31,062 nucleotides of DNA from a virus. The position numbers and the translations under genes were made by a program. The notes under the pieces are model-generated. The model was given only the letters and a program-made list of their open reading frames with translations, was not told the DNA's origin and did no database searches. The stretch covers positions 1-31,062 of the IMG/VR virus record IMGVR_UViG_3300042922_000335, one strand, 5' to 3'. Positions 6,467 through 14,323 of this stretch are shown piece after piece. The stretch's first letter is position 1. Each line of letters begins with the position of its first letter.

Positions 6467-8905
6467 TTATCCCTCCCCTGGCATTGGTGTACCGTTGCTA
6501 TTGATATAGTCCTCAATTTCTTTAATAAGCTTGAAGAGCTGCGGGAGCTCCTTAATCTTGCTAAAGTCGGTGGTCAATACAAATTTGTCAATTGTGATTC
6601 CCTTGTCGCTTTCCTTTTCTTTTACGGATTCCCTTGATTCTCTGGAAACCTCTCGTAAATCAATTTTCTTGAGGGGCTTCCTTCCACTAGAAGTGTCAAT
6701 CTTTCCAAGTCCTTTTTCTACCGCCTGGTAAGGGATGTCGTCGCCTTTTTCAATGCCTTCAGCAATGGTTGTCATTGTCCTATGTCCTGAGAGCGTCAAG
6801 TCACTGAGAGGGCCTTCTTTGGCATCAGAGAAAGGAAGGAGCTTTCTTACATTTTTAAAGATACCCTTAACAGCATCTACCGGAGCAGAAGCAGCACTCT
6901 TTATACCATCAACAAGCGTATGTATAATTTTAGCACCACTGTTACGAAACCACTCCGGCAGACCAGAAATAAAGGTCTTTACATTGTCAATACCTTCTAC
7001 AAAAGCACCTTTTACCCTGGTCATTAACCCTTTGAAAAAAGCTACAATGGTATCCCAATGTGTAATGATTAGTAATGGTATTCCAATAAAGGGCATAAAG
7101 GCAGCAATTGCTATTTGCAACCACAAGGGCATCCCAGAAAATAAATTCTTTATCCAGTCAAAGCCTGCTTTTATACCATCTACAAATCCATTCCAAACGC
7201 CCTGTATCCAGGCTACAACAGTATCCCAATTCTGCCATAAAAGAATGATTGCTGCTATGAGTGCCACAATTCCTATTACAATCCATGTAACGGGATTAGC
7301 GAGCAAAGCCGACGTAAATCCCCATACTGAACTTATTAGTCCTGGCATAGCTGTTACGGCAGTTCTTATAGCTTGCTTTGCCATACCTACAAGACCAAGT
7401 GCCATATTTTTTAGAGCATTGGCTCCGTTAATGGCTGCGGTTTTTGCCATACTTGCTATACTTCCAGCTACATTCCTAATACCTGATACTGCCGTTGATG
7501 CAAAGCTTTTTATATTACTAAATCCTTTTTTCAATCCATCACCAGCATATAGAGCTTTTATGTAAATTGTATCGCATAGTCCAGGTAATGCCATCAAAGC
7601 AAGACGAAAACCATTTAAAAAACCTGCTGTTTTTGTAAATACAAGACCAACACCGCCAATAACAGCAACTAGAGTACCACCTACTGTCAGGAATATACCT
7701 ATTCCTAATACAACAAGCATTATATTTCTAACTAAATCTTGGTTTTTATCTATCCAATCACTGACGTTAGCTAACACTTCTGAGCCTTTATCAACCATCT
7801 TATTGTAAGTAGGTAATAAGGTATTACCTATACTTTCTGTAACATTGTGTATACGCTGCGTAAGGGTCTCGTAACGATCTGGCTCAGTTTGATTAATAGC
7901 ATTCGCCATTTCTTGAGTGACTGCTGTACCTTTACCCATTGAATCATATAGGGTTAAAATATTTTTTTGAAGGTCTCCGGTTTTCGAGTACATGAGGTCT
8001 ATCAATGCAACCGCTTCATCAGAACCAAAAGCACTCTGTATATCCTGTTTTTCCATAGCATCTAAGGTTTCCCCATACTTGGATTTTAAGATACCCAGTA
8101 TCTCTGGCATTGAACGTAGCTGCTTGTTGGAATCTATGAAAGATAGACCTAATTCATCCCCTGCTTTAGCAGCCGTTCTCAAGAATGCTCGGTACTTTGT
8201 TCCAGCCTCAGAACCACTCATAGTAGCTTGCAGCATCCCAAGTATTGAGAGCTGCTCTTCAAGGGGGACATTCGCTGTAGTTGCTGCGCCGCCAAGAGCA
8301 GTGACAGACTCAGCCATACTTGAACCGGATGCCTTAAACGTTAAAATTGCCTGTGCCATACCAGCAGAGAATATTTCAGCAAACTCAATATCTGATAAAT
8401 CTGAATAAAAATCCTTATAGATACCGTATCCCGTTGCAAATAAGGATGTCATTTCATCAATTGTGGAGCCCGTTGCCTTTGCTGTAACACCTGCTATTTC
8501 TGTGTATTTGGCAATACCAACTTCGTTTAGGCTATCAATACCACCTTTTATATCCACGGCAGCGGATAAAAACTCAGGCTTAGTAGTTCCTGCCCAGGTA
8601 TTTGAAAAATCCGTTGCCGCTTTCTCAAGGGTTTTTAAATCTTTAACCCCCATTGAGCTCAATTCACCTAGCGCACGCTTGGTATCAAACGTTGCTTTCA
8701 CTGGTGATAGGGCTGCATCGGTTATCTGAGCACCAACACCCGCCACCGTAGCCCCTACTTTTGTCATGCCTCCGAATGTTTGTTGTAATCCTTCTAGCTT
8801 AGATACAGAACCACCAACGGAAGATTGAACCCTTGACATCGGGCCAGTTAAATTATCAACCATATTCATTATCAGTGATAACTTAAAAACAGATTCTAAA
8901 CTCAC
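6467..8905 (-). CDS. tail tape measure protein (812 aa)
   Basis: The longest gene. The GTG at 8905 is preferred as start because AGGTGA lies 8 nt upstream and the protein then opens MSLESVFKLSLIMNM, typical of this family. Residues about 50-380 contain the TP901-type core (FDTKRALGELSSMGV, SSMAESVTALGGAATTANVP, LGMLQATMSGSEAGTKYRAFL). Hydrophobic segments lie near residues 395-424, 540-558 and 594-616. Like other tape measures it should span the tube lumen, set tail length and be injected first. About 800 residues would imply a tail of roughly 120 nm by the usual 0.15 nm per residue rule; that figure is an inference. Confidence 0.92.
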   Translation of the reverse strand: MSLESVFKLSLIMNMVDNLTGPMSRVQSSVGGSVSKLEGLQQTFGGMTKVGATVAGVGAQITDAALSPVKATFDTKRALGELSSMGVKDLKTLEKAATDFSNTWAGTTKPEFLSAAVDIKGGIDSLNEVGIAKYTEIAGVTAKATGSTIDEMTSLFATGYGIYKDFYSDLSDIEFAEIFSAGMAQAILTFKASGSSMAESVTALGGAATTANVPLEEQLSILGMLQATMSGSEAGTKYRAFLRTAAKAGDELGLSFIDSNKQLRSMPEILGILKSKYGETLDAMEKQDIQSAFGSDEAVALIDLMYSKTGDLQKNILTLYDSMGKGTAVTQEMANAINQTEPDRYETLTQRIHNVTESIGNTLLPTYNKMVDKGSEVLANVSDWIDKNQDLVRNIMLVVLGIGIFLTVGGTLVAVIGGVGLVFTKTAGFLNGFRLALMALPGLCDTIYIKALYAGDGLKKGFSNIKSFASTAVSGIRNVAGSIASMAKTAAINGANALKNMALGLVGMAKQAIRTAVTAMPGLISSVWGFTSALLANPVTWIVIGIVALIAAIILLWQNWDTVVAWIQGVWNGFVDGIKAGFDWIKNLFSGMPLWLQIAIAAFMPFIGIPLLIITHWDTIVAFFKGLMTRVKGAFVEGIDNVKTFISGLPEWFRNSGAKIIHTLVDGIKSAASAPVDAVKGIFKNVRKLLPFSDAKEGPLSDLTLSGHRTMTTIAEGIEKGDDIPYQAVEKGLGKIDTSSGRKPLKKIDLREVSRESRESVKEKESDKGITIDKFVLTTDFSKIKELPQLFKLIKEIEDYINSNGTPMPGEG

Positions 8906-8909
8906 ACTA

Positions 8910-8938
8910 TTGCTCACCTCGTTTCTTGATGGTATAAT
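8910..8938 (+). promoter_or_regulatory. promoter of the plus-strand membrane-protein gene
   Basis: A perfect -10 hexamer TATAAT (8933-8938) lies 17 bp downstream of TTGCTC (8910-8915, 3 of 6 matches to TTGACA), with TGG just before the -10. The predicted start is near 8945, giving a leader of only about 15 nt that contains the ribosome site AAAGGAGGG. It overlaps the 5' end of the tape-measure gene on the other strand, so the two transcripts diverge here. Confidence 0.7.
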
Positions 8939-8959
8939 AAGGAAAAAGGAGGGATACAA

Positions 8960-9199
8960 ATGATAATATTTATTACTATGATAAAAGTAATAGTCTTTGC
9001 TTTATGTCTGGGTGCAATTATCTCAGTTATTGTCTTAGTTCCAATGTTTTTATATACCATTCCTTATACATTGTGGGTGGGGCGTGAAAACACAATGGGT
9101 AGACAAAAGGATAAACAAAAGGAAAAAATATTTAGTGCCGCCAAGAATGCGACTAAACTTTATAAATCATGGATAACAAGACAGAAACCGACCATATAG
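8960..9199 (+). CDS. small membrane protein, autonomous moron in the tail operon (79 aa)
   Basis: The only plus-strand gene inside the late operon. It has its own promoter, a strong AAAGGAGGG site 6 nt before the ATG, and a terminator whose loop holds the stop codon. The protein is strongly hydrophobic over residues 1-40, broken by Pro28 and Pro35 (one long or two short membrane segments). The rest is a Lys/Arg-rich tail (RQKDKQKEKIF, ATKLYKSWITRQK), so the C-terminus is predicted cytoplasmic by the positive-inside rule. Base composition is more AT-rich than the flanking tail genes. This is the layout of a moron, a lysogen-expressed cargo gene; superinfection exclusion or a host-envelope effect is a guess. 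I do not recognise the family. Confidence 0.8.
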   Translation: MIIFITMIKVIVFALCLGAIISVIVLVPMFLYTIPYTLWVGRENTMGRQKDKQKEKIFSAAKNATKLYKSWITRQKPTI

Positions 9200-9213
9200 A
9201 GGTCGGTTTTTTT
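9185..9213 (+). terminator. intrinsic terminator of the moron
   Basis: Stem AAACCGACC (9185-9193) pairs with GGTCGGTTT (9201-9209) around a 7-nt loop, followed by a T run to 9213. The T run is on the plus strand, so it ends the plus-strand transcript; on the minus strand no U-run follows, so late transcription should pass. Confidence 0.88.
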
Positions 9214-9804
9214 AATCTGAGAACACTTTTGAAATTGCTCTCGCCATAATATCTTCCTCAACCTCTTCCAAATACCTTGCCCGGGCGAAGAGCTCTAAAA
9301 ATTCATCAAAGTGCAACTCCCCGATATTATCTGGCAGAAGAGCAGGGGGGACGAACCTGTGAATCTCAAGCGTGGCTGCTTGTATAAAGTCCGCCTTCAC
9401 CCTTCCGAGCAGCTCCTCTACAGTTTCATTAAATTTGCATTTTTAGAAAGACCAAGCATGGAGAGCAGCTTTTCACCAGCACTTAAAGCAAGAGCCGGAT
9501 ATTCCTCAAGGTCTGCCTCTAACTTGCTTCGGTGTTCCGGGACAACATTATCAAACATAAAAGTTTTAATGGCTTTTGTCATACCGTTGGAAGCCGTTTT
9601 CACATAACGGTCATAGCTTGCCGTTGTAGGCTTCTTAAAAATATAAGAGACTTCAATTTCTGTATCATCGTCAGGCTCCAACGTCAATTTAAGCTGGTAT
9701 ATCTTGTCATACTTTTTCTTAAAATCTTCCAAGCTCATACCTGTATCCTTGCTCTTAGCTTCAGTTGCTACCTCTGTACCTGTTTTCATTATGTTCTCAT
9801 CCAT
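9212..9804 (-). CDS. tail assembly chaperone, long -1 frameshift product (GT-like, about 197 aa)
   Basis: The short chaperone frame (stop at 9418) overlaps a second frame that is open from just upstream and ends at 9212. A -1 shift at AAATTTA (9436-9430) would join the first 125 codons to a 72-residue extension beginning NETVEELLGRVKADF. The extension has no good start of its own: the only candidate, GTG at 9400, has a purine run directly against it with no spacing. Two overlapping frames just before the tape-measure gene is the classic G/GT layout of tailed phages, where the long form recruits tube protein to the tape measure. The shift itself is inferred. Confidence 0.75.
9418..9804 (-). 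CDS. tail assembly chaperone, short form (XkdN/DUF6848-like, 128 aa)
   Basis: Start at 9804 is chosen because GGAGGT lies 7 nt upstream of that ATG; an in-frame ATG 21 nt earlier has no such site. The protein has a hydrophilic N-terminus, then FKKKYDKIYQLKLTLEPDDDTEIEVSYIFKKPTTASYDRYVKT, typical of small chaperones that follow the tube gene in Firmicutes contractile-tailed phages. It ends ALSAGEKLLSMLGLSKNANLMKL. It is located between tube and tape measure and is predicted to bind the tape measure and prevent early tube polymerisation. Confidence 0.8.
   Translation of the reverse strand: MDENIMKTGTEVATEAKSKDTGMSLEDFKKKYDKIYQLKLTLEPDDDTEIEVSYIFKKPTTASYDRYVKTASNGMTKAIKTFMFDNVVPEHRSKLEADLEEYPALALSAGEKLLSMLGLSKNANLMKL
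9430..9436 (-). other. -1 ribosomal slippery heptamer A AAT TTA
   Basis: Read on the minus strand, frame-0 codons are GCA AAT TTA ATG AAA CTG TAG. The heptamer A AAT TTA has the exact X XXY YYZ form in the correct phase and lies 9 codon-bases before the frame-0 stop. After a -1 slip the ribosome continues AAT GAA ACT GTA into the downstream frame. A possible stimulatory stem downstream pairs GCTGCT with AGCAGC around 9375-9414, which I judged only by eye. Confidence 0.75.
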
Positions 9805-9838
9805 TGTAAAGACCTCCATTGTCATTTATTTTGAGATA

Positions 9839-10276
9839 TTAGATAGCTTTAACGCCATCACTTTCGATTCCATTTACGATAATCATATCAAGGTCGACCT
9901 TGATACTTTTATCACCTTGAGCAGCTTTGTTACTTCTTTTGGTAAAAGTAACAGTAGTTAGAACATCACTTCGTGTTCTGTCCCCTTCATTCGCATAGGA
10001 TACAACGATTTTAGGAATTACAAGCTTTAGAAGGGGCTTTTTCTTACTCTTGCAATAATCAAGTAACACATCATAATCATCACGGAGCAGACTGATTTTA
10101 CCTTCAGACTTATAATTTCCTTCCCCGTATCCCCTTGGTTTTTGTCCTTTTCCATAAGCAAGCTCTTTTTCAAGCTCATCGTCATAGCTAATTTCCTGAA
10201 TCTGAATTGTCAAACCCGGAAGTTTAATGTCTACATCTGCCCAATCATAGGCTTTCCCATTTACCAATAGTGACAT
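9839..10276 (-). CDS. tail tube protein (XkdM-like, 145 aa)
   Basis: AAGGAGG precedes the ATG. The protein is short and beta-rich (VNGKAYDWADVDIKLPGLTIQIQEISYDDELEKELAYG, then DVLTTVTFTKRSNKAAQGDKSIKVDLDM). It follows the sheath gene by 13 nt, which is the invariant tube position in contractile tails. YGKGQKPRGYGEGNYKSEG is a loop typical of the XkdM/P2 FII-type tube fold. It polymerises into hexameric rings inside the sheath. Confidence 0.85.
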   Translation of the reverse strand: MSLLVNGKAYDWADVDIKLPGLTIQIQEISYDDELEKELAYGKGQKPRGYGEGNYKSEGKISLLRDDYDVLLDYCKSKKKPLLKLVIPKIVVSYANEGDRTRSDVLTTVTFTKRSNKAAQGDKSIKVDLDMIIVNGIESDGVKAI

Positions 10277-10288
10277 TTCATGACCTCC

Positions 10289-11719
10289 TTAATTTGAGCT
10301 CGGCTTTGTTCTGCCAAGATCGATTGTAATTTCTCTTATGTATCCTCTGGATATGTAACGGATTATTACCGCCATTGTCTCTGTAGCAATAATATCCTGG
10401 TCAGAAGGTACACTAATTGTTGCAGAGGTGATTTCCTGATTTCTCGCCATTTCATCAAGAGGTGATTCCATAAACTTGGCTCTTGTTTCAAGTTCACCCT
10501 GCACATCCTCTAAATCAATGTCATCCTGAAGGAGCTGAAGAGCGTCCTTACGGACTTCCCGTATTATTTTATTCTTAACACGGACATCCTCTGCATAACG
10601 GTAATCAGAGCCATCCGGTGACATTACCCTGGCATTGGTAACATAAAAGTTATCAAGCCCATCATATTCCCGGAAAGTAATATATTTTGCTGTATCCAGC
10701 AACTCAATATAATCTGCGATTCCATTGGGGCGGAGCTCTAGCATCTTGGTTTTTACAATTCCCATTCCGGCAGTGTCCCTGGTCTTTCCAATACTCTGGT
10801 GTACACTGGTCTTAGAATACAGACCGCATACAATACCAGCATTGTTAATCTCCCTGGTGACACCATCCATACCAACATAGAGGGAACGAGCTGCAACAAC
10901 CTGAATGTCAGTATTAGCAATTACCTTTCTGTCTGCTTCCAGACGTAGCGCATAGTCGGTAACGTTTTCATTCTCTTCAGGAACATAAGCCTCTAGTACA
11001 AATAAGAGCGGTTTATGGTAAAGAGCTGCCAGTTCTTTTTGCTGTTCTGATACAGCCGACCAGAGAGCCTTTTGTGATTCACCGACGATATGAACAAGTT
11101 CATATTGCTCATTGAATCTTTTCAGCTTATCTATGGCAACGAGAACGTCAGCATTTGTCATAGAGGGTGCAGTTGTTTTAAATTTGTACACATCACCTAC
11201 AAGAAAAGAATTTGCCTGGTTAGGTTCTGCCCCTTCCGTAAAGGTTACTGTCAACCCGGTAAGAGGGATTGCATATGTACCCGTTAACGGAACGGTTAAC
11301 TCATCAGAATAGCTATAGCCTCCATCAATGGAGTAATGAAAGAGAGCGGTATTCCTTTTGCCCTGACCTGTAATATTAATGATTACATCAAACGCATTAT
11401 TCGGGTTTCCTGAAGCAACCAGAGAGCCTGTTCCAGTACCTGTCTTTTCAACCTCTCCCAGACTTCCGGCTGTAGTGGCAGCAACCGGAATGCAATAGAT
11501 TCTGTCAGAGCCATTCTCTATTGAATCCAGGACTTTGTCAGCGAGTGGGCTTAGTCCTAAACGCTCCTTTATTTTTTCGGCTGTCATGCTCCCGATAATT
11601 GTAATAGGCGAATCAGAAGTAATCGGGGATACACCAATCTTTACATGGATACCTTCGCCTTTATCCCCTGAGAGCCCCAAAAGACCGTCTGTAATAGTTG
11701 TTGTCACATCACGAAGCAT
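10289..11719 (-). CDS. contractile tail sheath protein (476 aa)
   Basis: Start chosen at ATG 11719: AAGGTG lies 5 nt upstream and the previous gene's stop overlaps as TGATG. The N-terminal 90 residues and the C-terminal domain (VTNARVMSPDGSDYRYAEDVRVKNKIIREVRKDAL, then a beta arm YISRGYIREITIDLGRT) fit phage sheath proteins of the DUF2586/subtilisin-like sheath type. About residues 100-190 are an extra beta domain rich in Gly, Thr and Asn (GTGTGSLVASGNPNNAFDV, FHYSIDGGYSYSDELTVPL), probably facing outward on the tail surface. The sheath contracts to drive the tube through the cell wall. Confidence 0.88.
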   Translation of the reverse strand: MLRDVTTTITDGLLGLSGDKGEGIHVKIGVSPITSDSPITIIGSMTAEKIKERLGLSPLADKVLDSIENGSDRIYCIPVAATTAGSLGEVEKTGTGTGSLVASGNPNNAFDVIINITGQGKRNTALFHYSIDGGYSYSDELTVPLTGTYAIPLTGLTVTFTEGAEPNQANSFLVGDVYKFKTTAPSMTNADVLVAIDKLKRFNEQYELVHIVGESQKALWSAVSEQQKELAALYHKPLLFVLEAYVPEENENVTDYALRLEADRKVIANTDIQVVAARSLYVGMDGVTREINNAGIVCGLYSKTSVHQSIGKTRDTAGMGIVKTKMLELRPNGIADYIELLDTAKYITFREYDGLDNFYVTNARVMSPDGSDYRYAEDVRVKNKIIREVRKDALQLLQDDIDLEDVQGELETRAKFMESPLDEMARNQEITSATISVPSDQDIIATETMAVIIRYISRGYIREITIDLGRTKPSSN

Positions 11720-11937
11720 CACTTCACCTTCTTTCCAATAGGGTTATCAGAGAAGGAAGTGACTGCCTTATCATATTCTTTTTCCGTAACCATTTTCCCA
11801 ACCTTCCAGCCAAATGCTGCACATATTCCGCTAAAAATGGAGGAAGGTGTTTTTCTCTTCAGTCTCAGCTCTTCAATACTGAAGAACTGTTCCGTAGTAT
11901 CAGCCGTTTCCGACTGATTTTTTGATGTTTTATCCAT
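11719..11937 (-). CDS. small unknown protein before the sheath (72 aa)
   Basis: The ATG at 11937 has AAAGGAGC 6 nt upstream; an upstream extension lacks a site. The protein is hydrophilic and lacks membrane segments (MDKTSKNQSETADTTEQFFSIEELRLKRKTPSSIFSGICAAFGWKVG...). Its stop overlaps the sheath start, so the two are translationally coupled. Small unknown proteins occur in this slot in PBSX-like tails. It is possibly a structural or assembly factor; I do not recognise a family. Confidence 0.7.
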   Translation of the reverse strand: MDKTSKNQSETADTTEQFFSIEELRLKRKTPSSIFSGICAAFGWKVGKMVTEKEYDKAVTSFSDNPIGKKVK

Positions 11938-11938
11938 G

Positions 11939-12439
11939 TTATAGCTCCTTTCCCTGGATAACAGAATCAACTATAATATCTTTAATCTTTGCAAAGTCGG
12001 TATCTTTGTAGATGCCGCCGTCAAACTTAATCTTTACATTGACGGCAGCTTTTGATTTTAGGATACTGTCTTCATCGTCTACCCATTCCGCCTCAAGAAC
12101 ATTAATAGCAGTATAATTCCCTTTTATCTCAATTCCTTTGCCAAGCAAAATGAGAAATTTCTCAAAGATTTCCTCTGTGCATTCCGGGTCAGGGTCTCCA
12201 ATGATAACACTGAAGGTCGTTTCTCTGGAAAAAAGCTTTCTCCTCTTATACTGTGCGCCTGTTTGGTCTTGGTATAATTTTTTTGCGCCGCTTCGGTCGA
12301 AAGTTTCTTCCTCAAAAAGTACCGCTCCCACATGAGCATCCTGAGATAGTTTCAGCTTTTTCATACTGATAAAAATCTTTGATTTCACTCCGGCATCTTT
12401 CAGGCATTTTGAAAGGTGTTCTCTGCATTCTGTAAACAT
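11939..12439 (-). CDS. probable tail terminator / head-tail joining protein (166 aa)
   Basis: GGAGG site 7 nt before the ATG. Sequence begins MFTECREHLSKCLKDAGVKSKIFISMKKLKLSQ and continues with SRETTFSVIIGDPDPECTEEIFEKFLILLGKGIEI and a C-terminal AAVNVKIKFDGGIYKD. The length and alternating alpha/beta pattern, and position between gpG-like and sheath genes, match tail terminator proteins that cap the tube. The functional call is positional only. Confidence 0.6.
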   Translation of the reverse strand: MFTECREHLSKCLKDAGVKSKIFISMKKLKLSQDAHVGAVLFEEETFDRSGAKKLYQDQTGAQYKRRKLFSRETTFSVIIGDPDPECTEEIFEKFLILLGKGIEIKGNYTAINVLEAEWVDDEDSILKSKAAVNVKIKFDGGIYKDTDFAKIKDIIVDSVIQGKEL

Positions 12440-12441
12440 GA

Positions 12442-12942
12442 TTAATCCTCCTGGAAATAATCCTTAATCGTTCCTTTGATTTCTTTGATATCTTCATCAT
12501 TGATACCAAGAAAGGGACGGGCAGGGATATTAACGGTAACAGTGACCTGTTTTTTACGTACCCATTTGTCAGCATAACGGAAGATAAGCCCTTTTGATGT
12601 TTTCGCTTTGATAGTGATACGTCGGTTCTTAGCCCCTAGTTGATGTGTTGCTGCATAAACTTTATTGGTACCAACGGCAAAACCGGAGGCATCCGCTTTA
12701 GTCTTTATGGAATTGCGAAGTGCTGCACTCTTTACCAAAGTGACACCTCCGTCATTCTCAACCCGAATGGATTGCTTCCACTTCTTACCTTCCGGGTCTT
12801 TCCCTGTCTTAAAGCGTTCCAGGGTAGATTCCCGGATTGATTCCGCAATAGAAGCGTTTATCCCTTTTTTATCAATATCGGCAATCTGTCTAAGCCTACT
12901 CATTAACGCTCTGGTATCACCTTCAACTCTTATGCTGTACAT
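12442..12942 (-). CDS. phage virion morphogenesis protein, Mu gpG / P2 gpS-like (166 aa)
   Basis: Sequence MYSIRVEGDTRALMSRLRQIADIDKKGINASIAESIRESTLERFKTGKDPEGKKWKQS fits the phage virion morphogenesis family (Mu gpG, P2 gpS tail completion). The GKDPEGKKWKQ segment is a family signature. The C-terminal IPARPFLGINDEDIKEIKGTIKDY is also conserved. The protein is needed for tail completion or head-tail joining. It lies between gp36-like and tail genes as in Mu. Confidence 0.88.
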   Translation of the reverse strand: MYSIRVEGDTRALMSRLRQIADIDKKGINASIAESIRESTLERFKTGKDPEGKKWKQSIRVENDGGVTLVKSAALRNSIKTKADASGFAVGTNKVYAATHQLGAKNRRITIKAKTSKGLIFRYADKWVRKKQVTVTVNIPARPFLGINDEDIKEIKGTIKDYFQED

Positions 12943-12946
12943 AAAA

Positions 12947-13396
12947 TCACATTCCCTTCAAAGAGTTCCTGGAAAAAAGCCTCGGGCTTGATGAAACGGT
13001 AAACCCGGTCTGCGCTGCCTTGGCAGTATCTTCCGTACCGAGACTGACTTTTCCTTCCGCCAGCAATGCAAGAAATTTAATAGCAGCATTATAGCGGTTT
13101 AAGTAGTTCTTTTCCCGGTCATTCTCATCAATACCAATCCTAGAATACAGATTGTAGACAGCTATATCCTTTGCAAACTTATTAATTACCTGTGGGACAG
13201 CGGAAAGAGGAACCGGATACCTTTTTGCAAGATATCCGTCAATCTCTGCTCCGGCGTCCGATATAGCGGAGTCAATAATCGGAATGATTTTTGTTTCTCG
13301 TTCTGTTACATCTTCGATATATTCATCACCAATGATAGTATTGAGAGCATCATCTTTAATCATAGAGCGTACTTCCGTCACTTCACAGTATCCCAA
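12947..13396 (-). CDS. Mu gp36-like head completion protein, DUF1320 (149 aa)
   Basis: Starts at TTG 13396 with AAAGGAGTG upstream, giving MGYCEVTEVRSMIKDDALNTIIG. Residues 45-75 contain DSAISDAGAEIDGYLAKRYPVPLSAVPQVINKFAKDIAVYNLYSR, the hallmark of DUF1320/gp36 head-completion adaptors (related to gp6/HK97-type connectors). The C-terminal ends FTVSSSPRLFSR, matching the SRPRLFSR-type ending seen in many members. It binds below the portal to make the head-tail adaptor. Cannot be confused with tail genes. Confidence 0.9.
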   Translation of the reverse strand: MGYCEVTEVRSMIKDDALNTIIGDEYIEDVTERETKIIPIIDSAISDAGAEIDGYLAKRYPVPLSAVPQVINKFAKDIAVYNLYSRIGIDENDREKNYLNRYNAAIKFLALLAEGKVSLGTEDTAKAAQTGFTVSSSPRLFSRNSLKGM

Positions 13397-13410
13397 TTCG
13401 ATCCACTCCT

Positions 13411-14298
13411 TTAAGCGGCAGTGCCATCACTGCCATATGCCATCTGCCAGAAAGAATAACCAGAATTTCCACGGGAATCTGTTCCATAAAGAAATTCTTT
13501 ACGCATGAATACGTTATCATCTGTATCAGCAGTCATAGGAACAAACTTAGCCTTTTGTCTTTCCTGATAGATTAGCGGTTTAATCGGTTTGTTAGTGCAG
13601 AGCAAAAACCACATAGAATCATTTCCGGCAAGGTCAGGAACCACCAGCAGCTCCGCGGTTCCTTTTAAGACGTTTGTCGTTCCGTCTATCTGGTCAGCAA
13701 GAAGAATTTTTCTTGCTTCTCCTTCCAATGCAGGAGGAACAACCAAAAGGTCAGGAATAATCTTTAATGGCTTTTTGTTCTCATCCGTGTAAGACATAAT
13801 TGTTGCCCTTGCTGCGGAATAGGATTCAGGCGAAAGTTTTGCAGTACCCTTATTTCCGAATACCTTTTTCCCTACCTTATGGGAATCGGAGAAATAGGGT
13901 TGACCATCATAGCATTTATTTTCAAATCCAGCAGGCAGTAACGTAAATACTAGTTCATCCGGGTGTTGTGCAGCACTCTGACCAAGGGACTGGATAGCAG
14001 GATTATAGATACCGATTCTATCATCTTCAATGTCATTGCGAGGGATTCCGACTGTAACTTCAAAATCCTTGTTTTTGATGGTATAATCAGAAGCTGTCAA
14101 GTTTGTTATCTGACGGTCTCCAATCCACTCACGCATCATGGGAATTGTGCCCAGCCACTTATAATTTTCTTCCCCTGTAGAGGAAGGCACTACCGTTGCC
14201 ACTCTGTCATAGAGGGGCTTTGTTTCTGTAAAGGCCTTTGTAAAAATAGTGTTGAACCCAGTAAAAAGACCTCTTAAAGACTGTTGATTTACTATCAT
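13411..14298 (-). CDS. major capsid protein, Mu gpT-like (295 aa)
   Basis: AGGAGG lies 7 nt before the ATG. The sequence MIVNQQSLRGLFTGFNTIFTKAF, then PSSTGEENYKWLGTIPMMREWIGDRQI and FEVTVGIPRNDIEDDRIGIYNP match the Mu gpT major head subunit family, with an HK97-type fold known for the family. Further signatures are YDGQPYFSDSHKVG and the C-terminal FLYGTDSRGNSGYSFWQMAYGS. Length (295) is close to Mu gpT (about 305). It will be the most abundant virion protein and the clearest marker of the Mu-type head. Confidence 0.95.
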   Translation of the reverse strand: MIVNQQSLRGLFTGFNTIFTKAFTETKPLYDRVATVVPSSTGEENYKWLGTIPMMREWIGDRQITNLTASDYTIKNKDFEVTVGIPRNDIEDDRIGIYNPAIQSLGQSAAQHPDELVFTLLPAGFENKCYDGQPYFSDSHKVGKKVFGNKGTAKLSPESYSAARATIMSYTDENKKPLKIIPDLLVVPPALEGEARKILLADQIDGTTNVLKGTAELLVVPDLAGNDSMWFLLCTNKPIKPLIYQERQKAKFVPMTADTDDNVFMRKEFLYGTDSRGNSGYSFWQMAYGSDGTAA

Positions 14299-14323
14299 GA
14301 TTTATCCTCCTTATTCTGAACCG

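Noticed and set aside
6735-7565. A 276-codon open frame on the plus strand, opposite the tape-measure gene
   Set aside because: It has no ribosome site, is antisense to a clear gene, and its composition (Pro/Ser/Ile-rich) reflects the codon bias of the tape-measure gene.
9212-9400. Separate 62-aa gene starting at GTG 9400
   Set aside because: The purine-rich stretch touches the start codon without spacing; the frame is open further upstream and is better explained as a frameshift extension.
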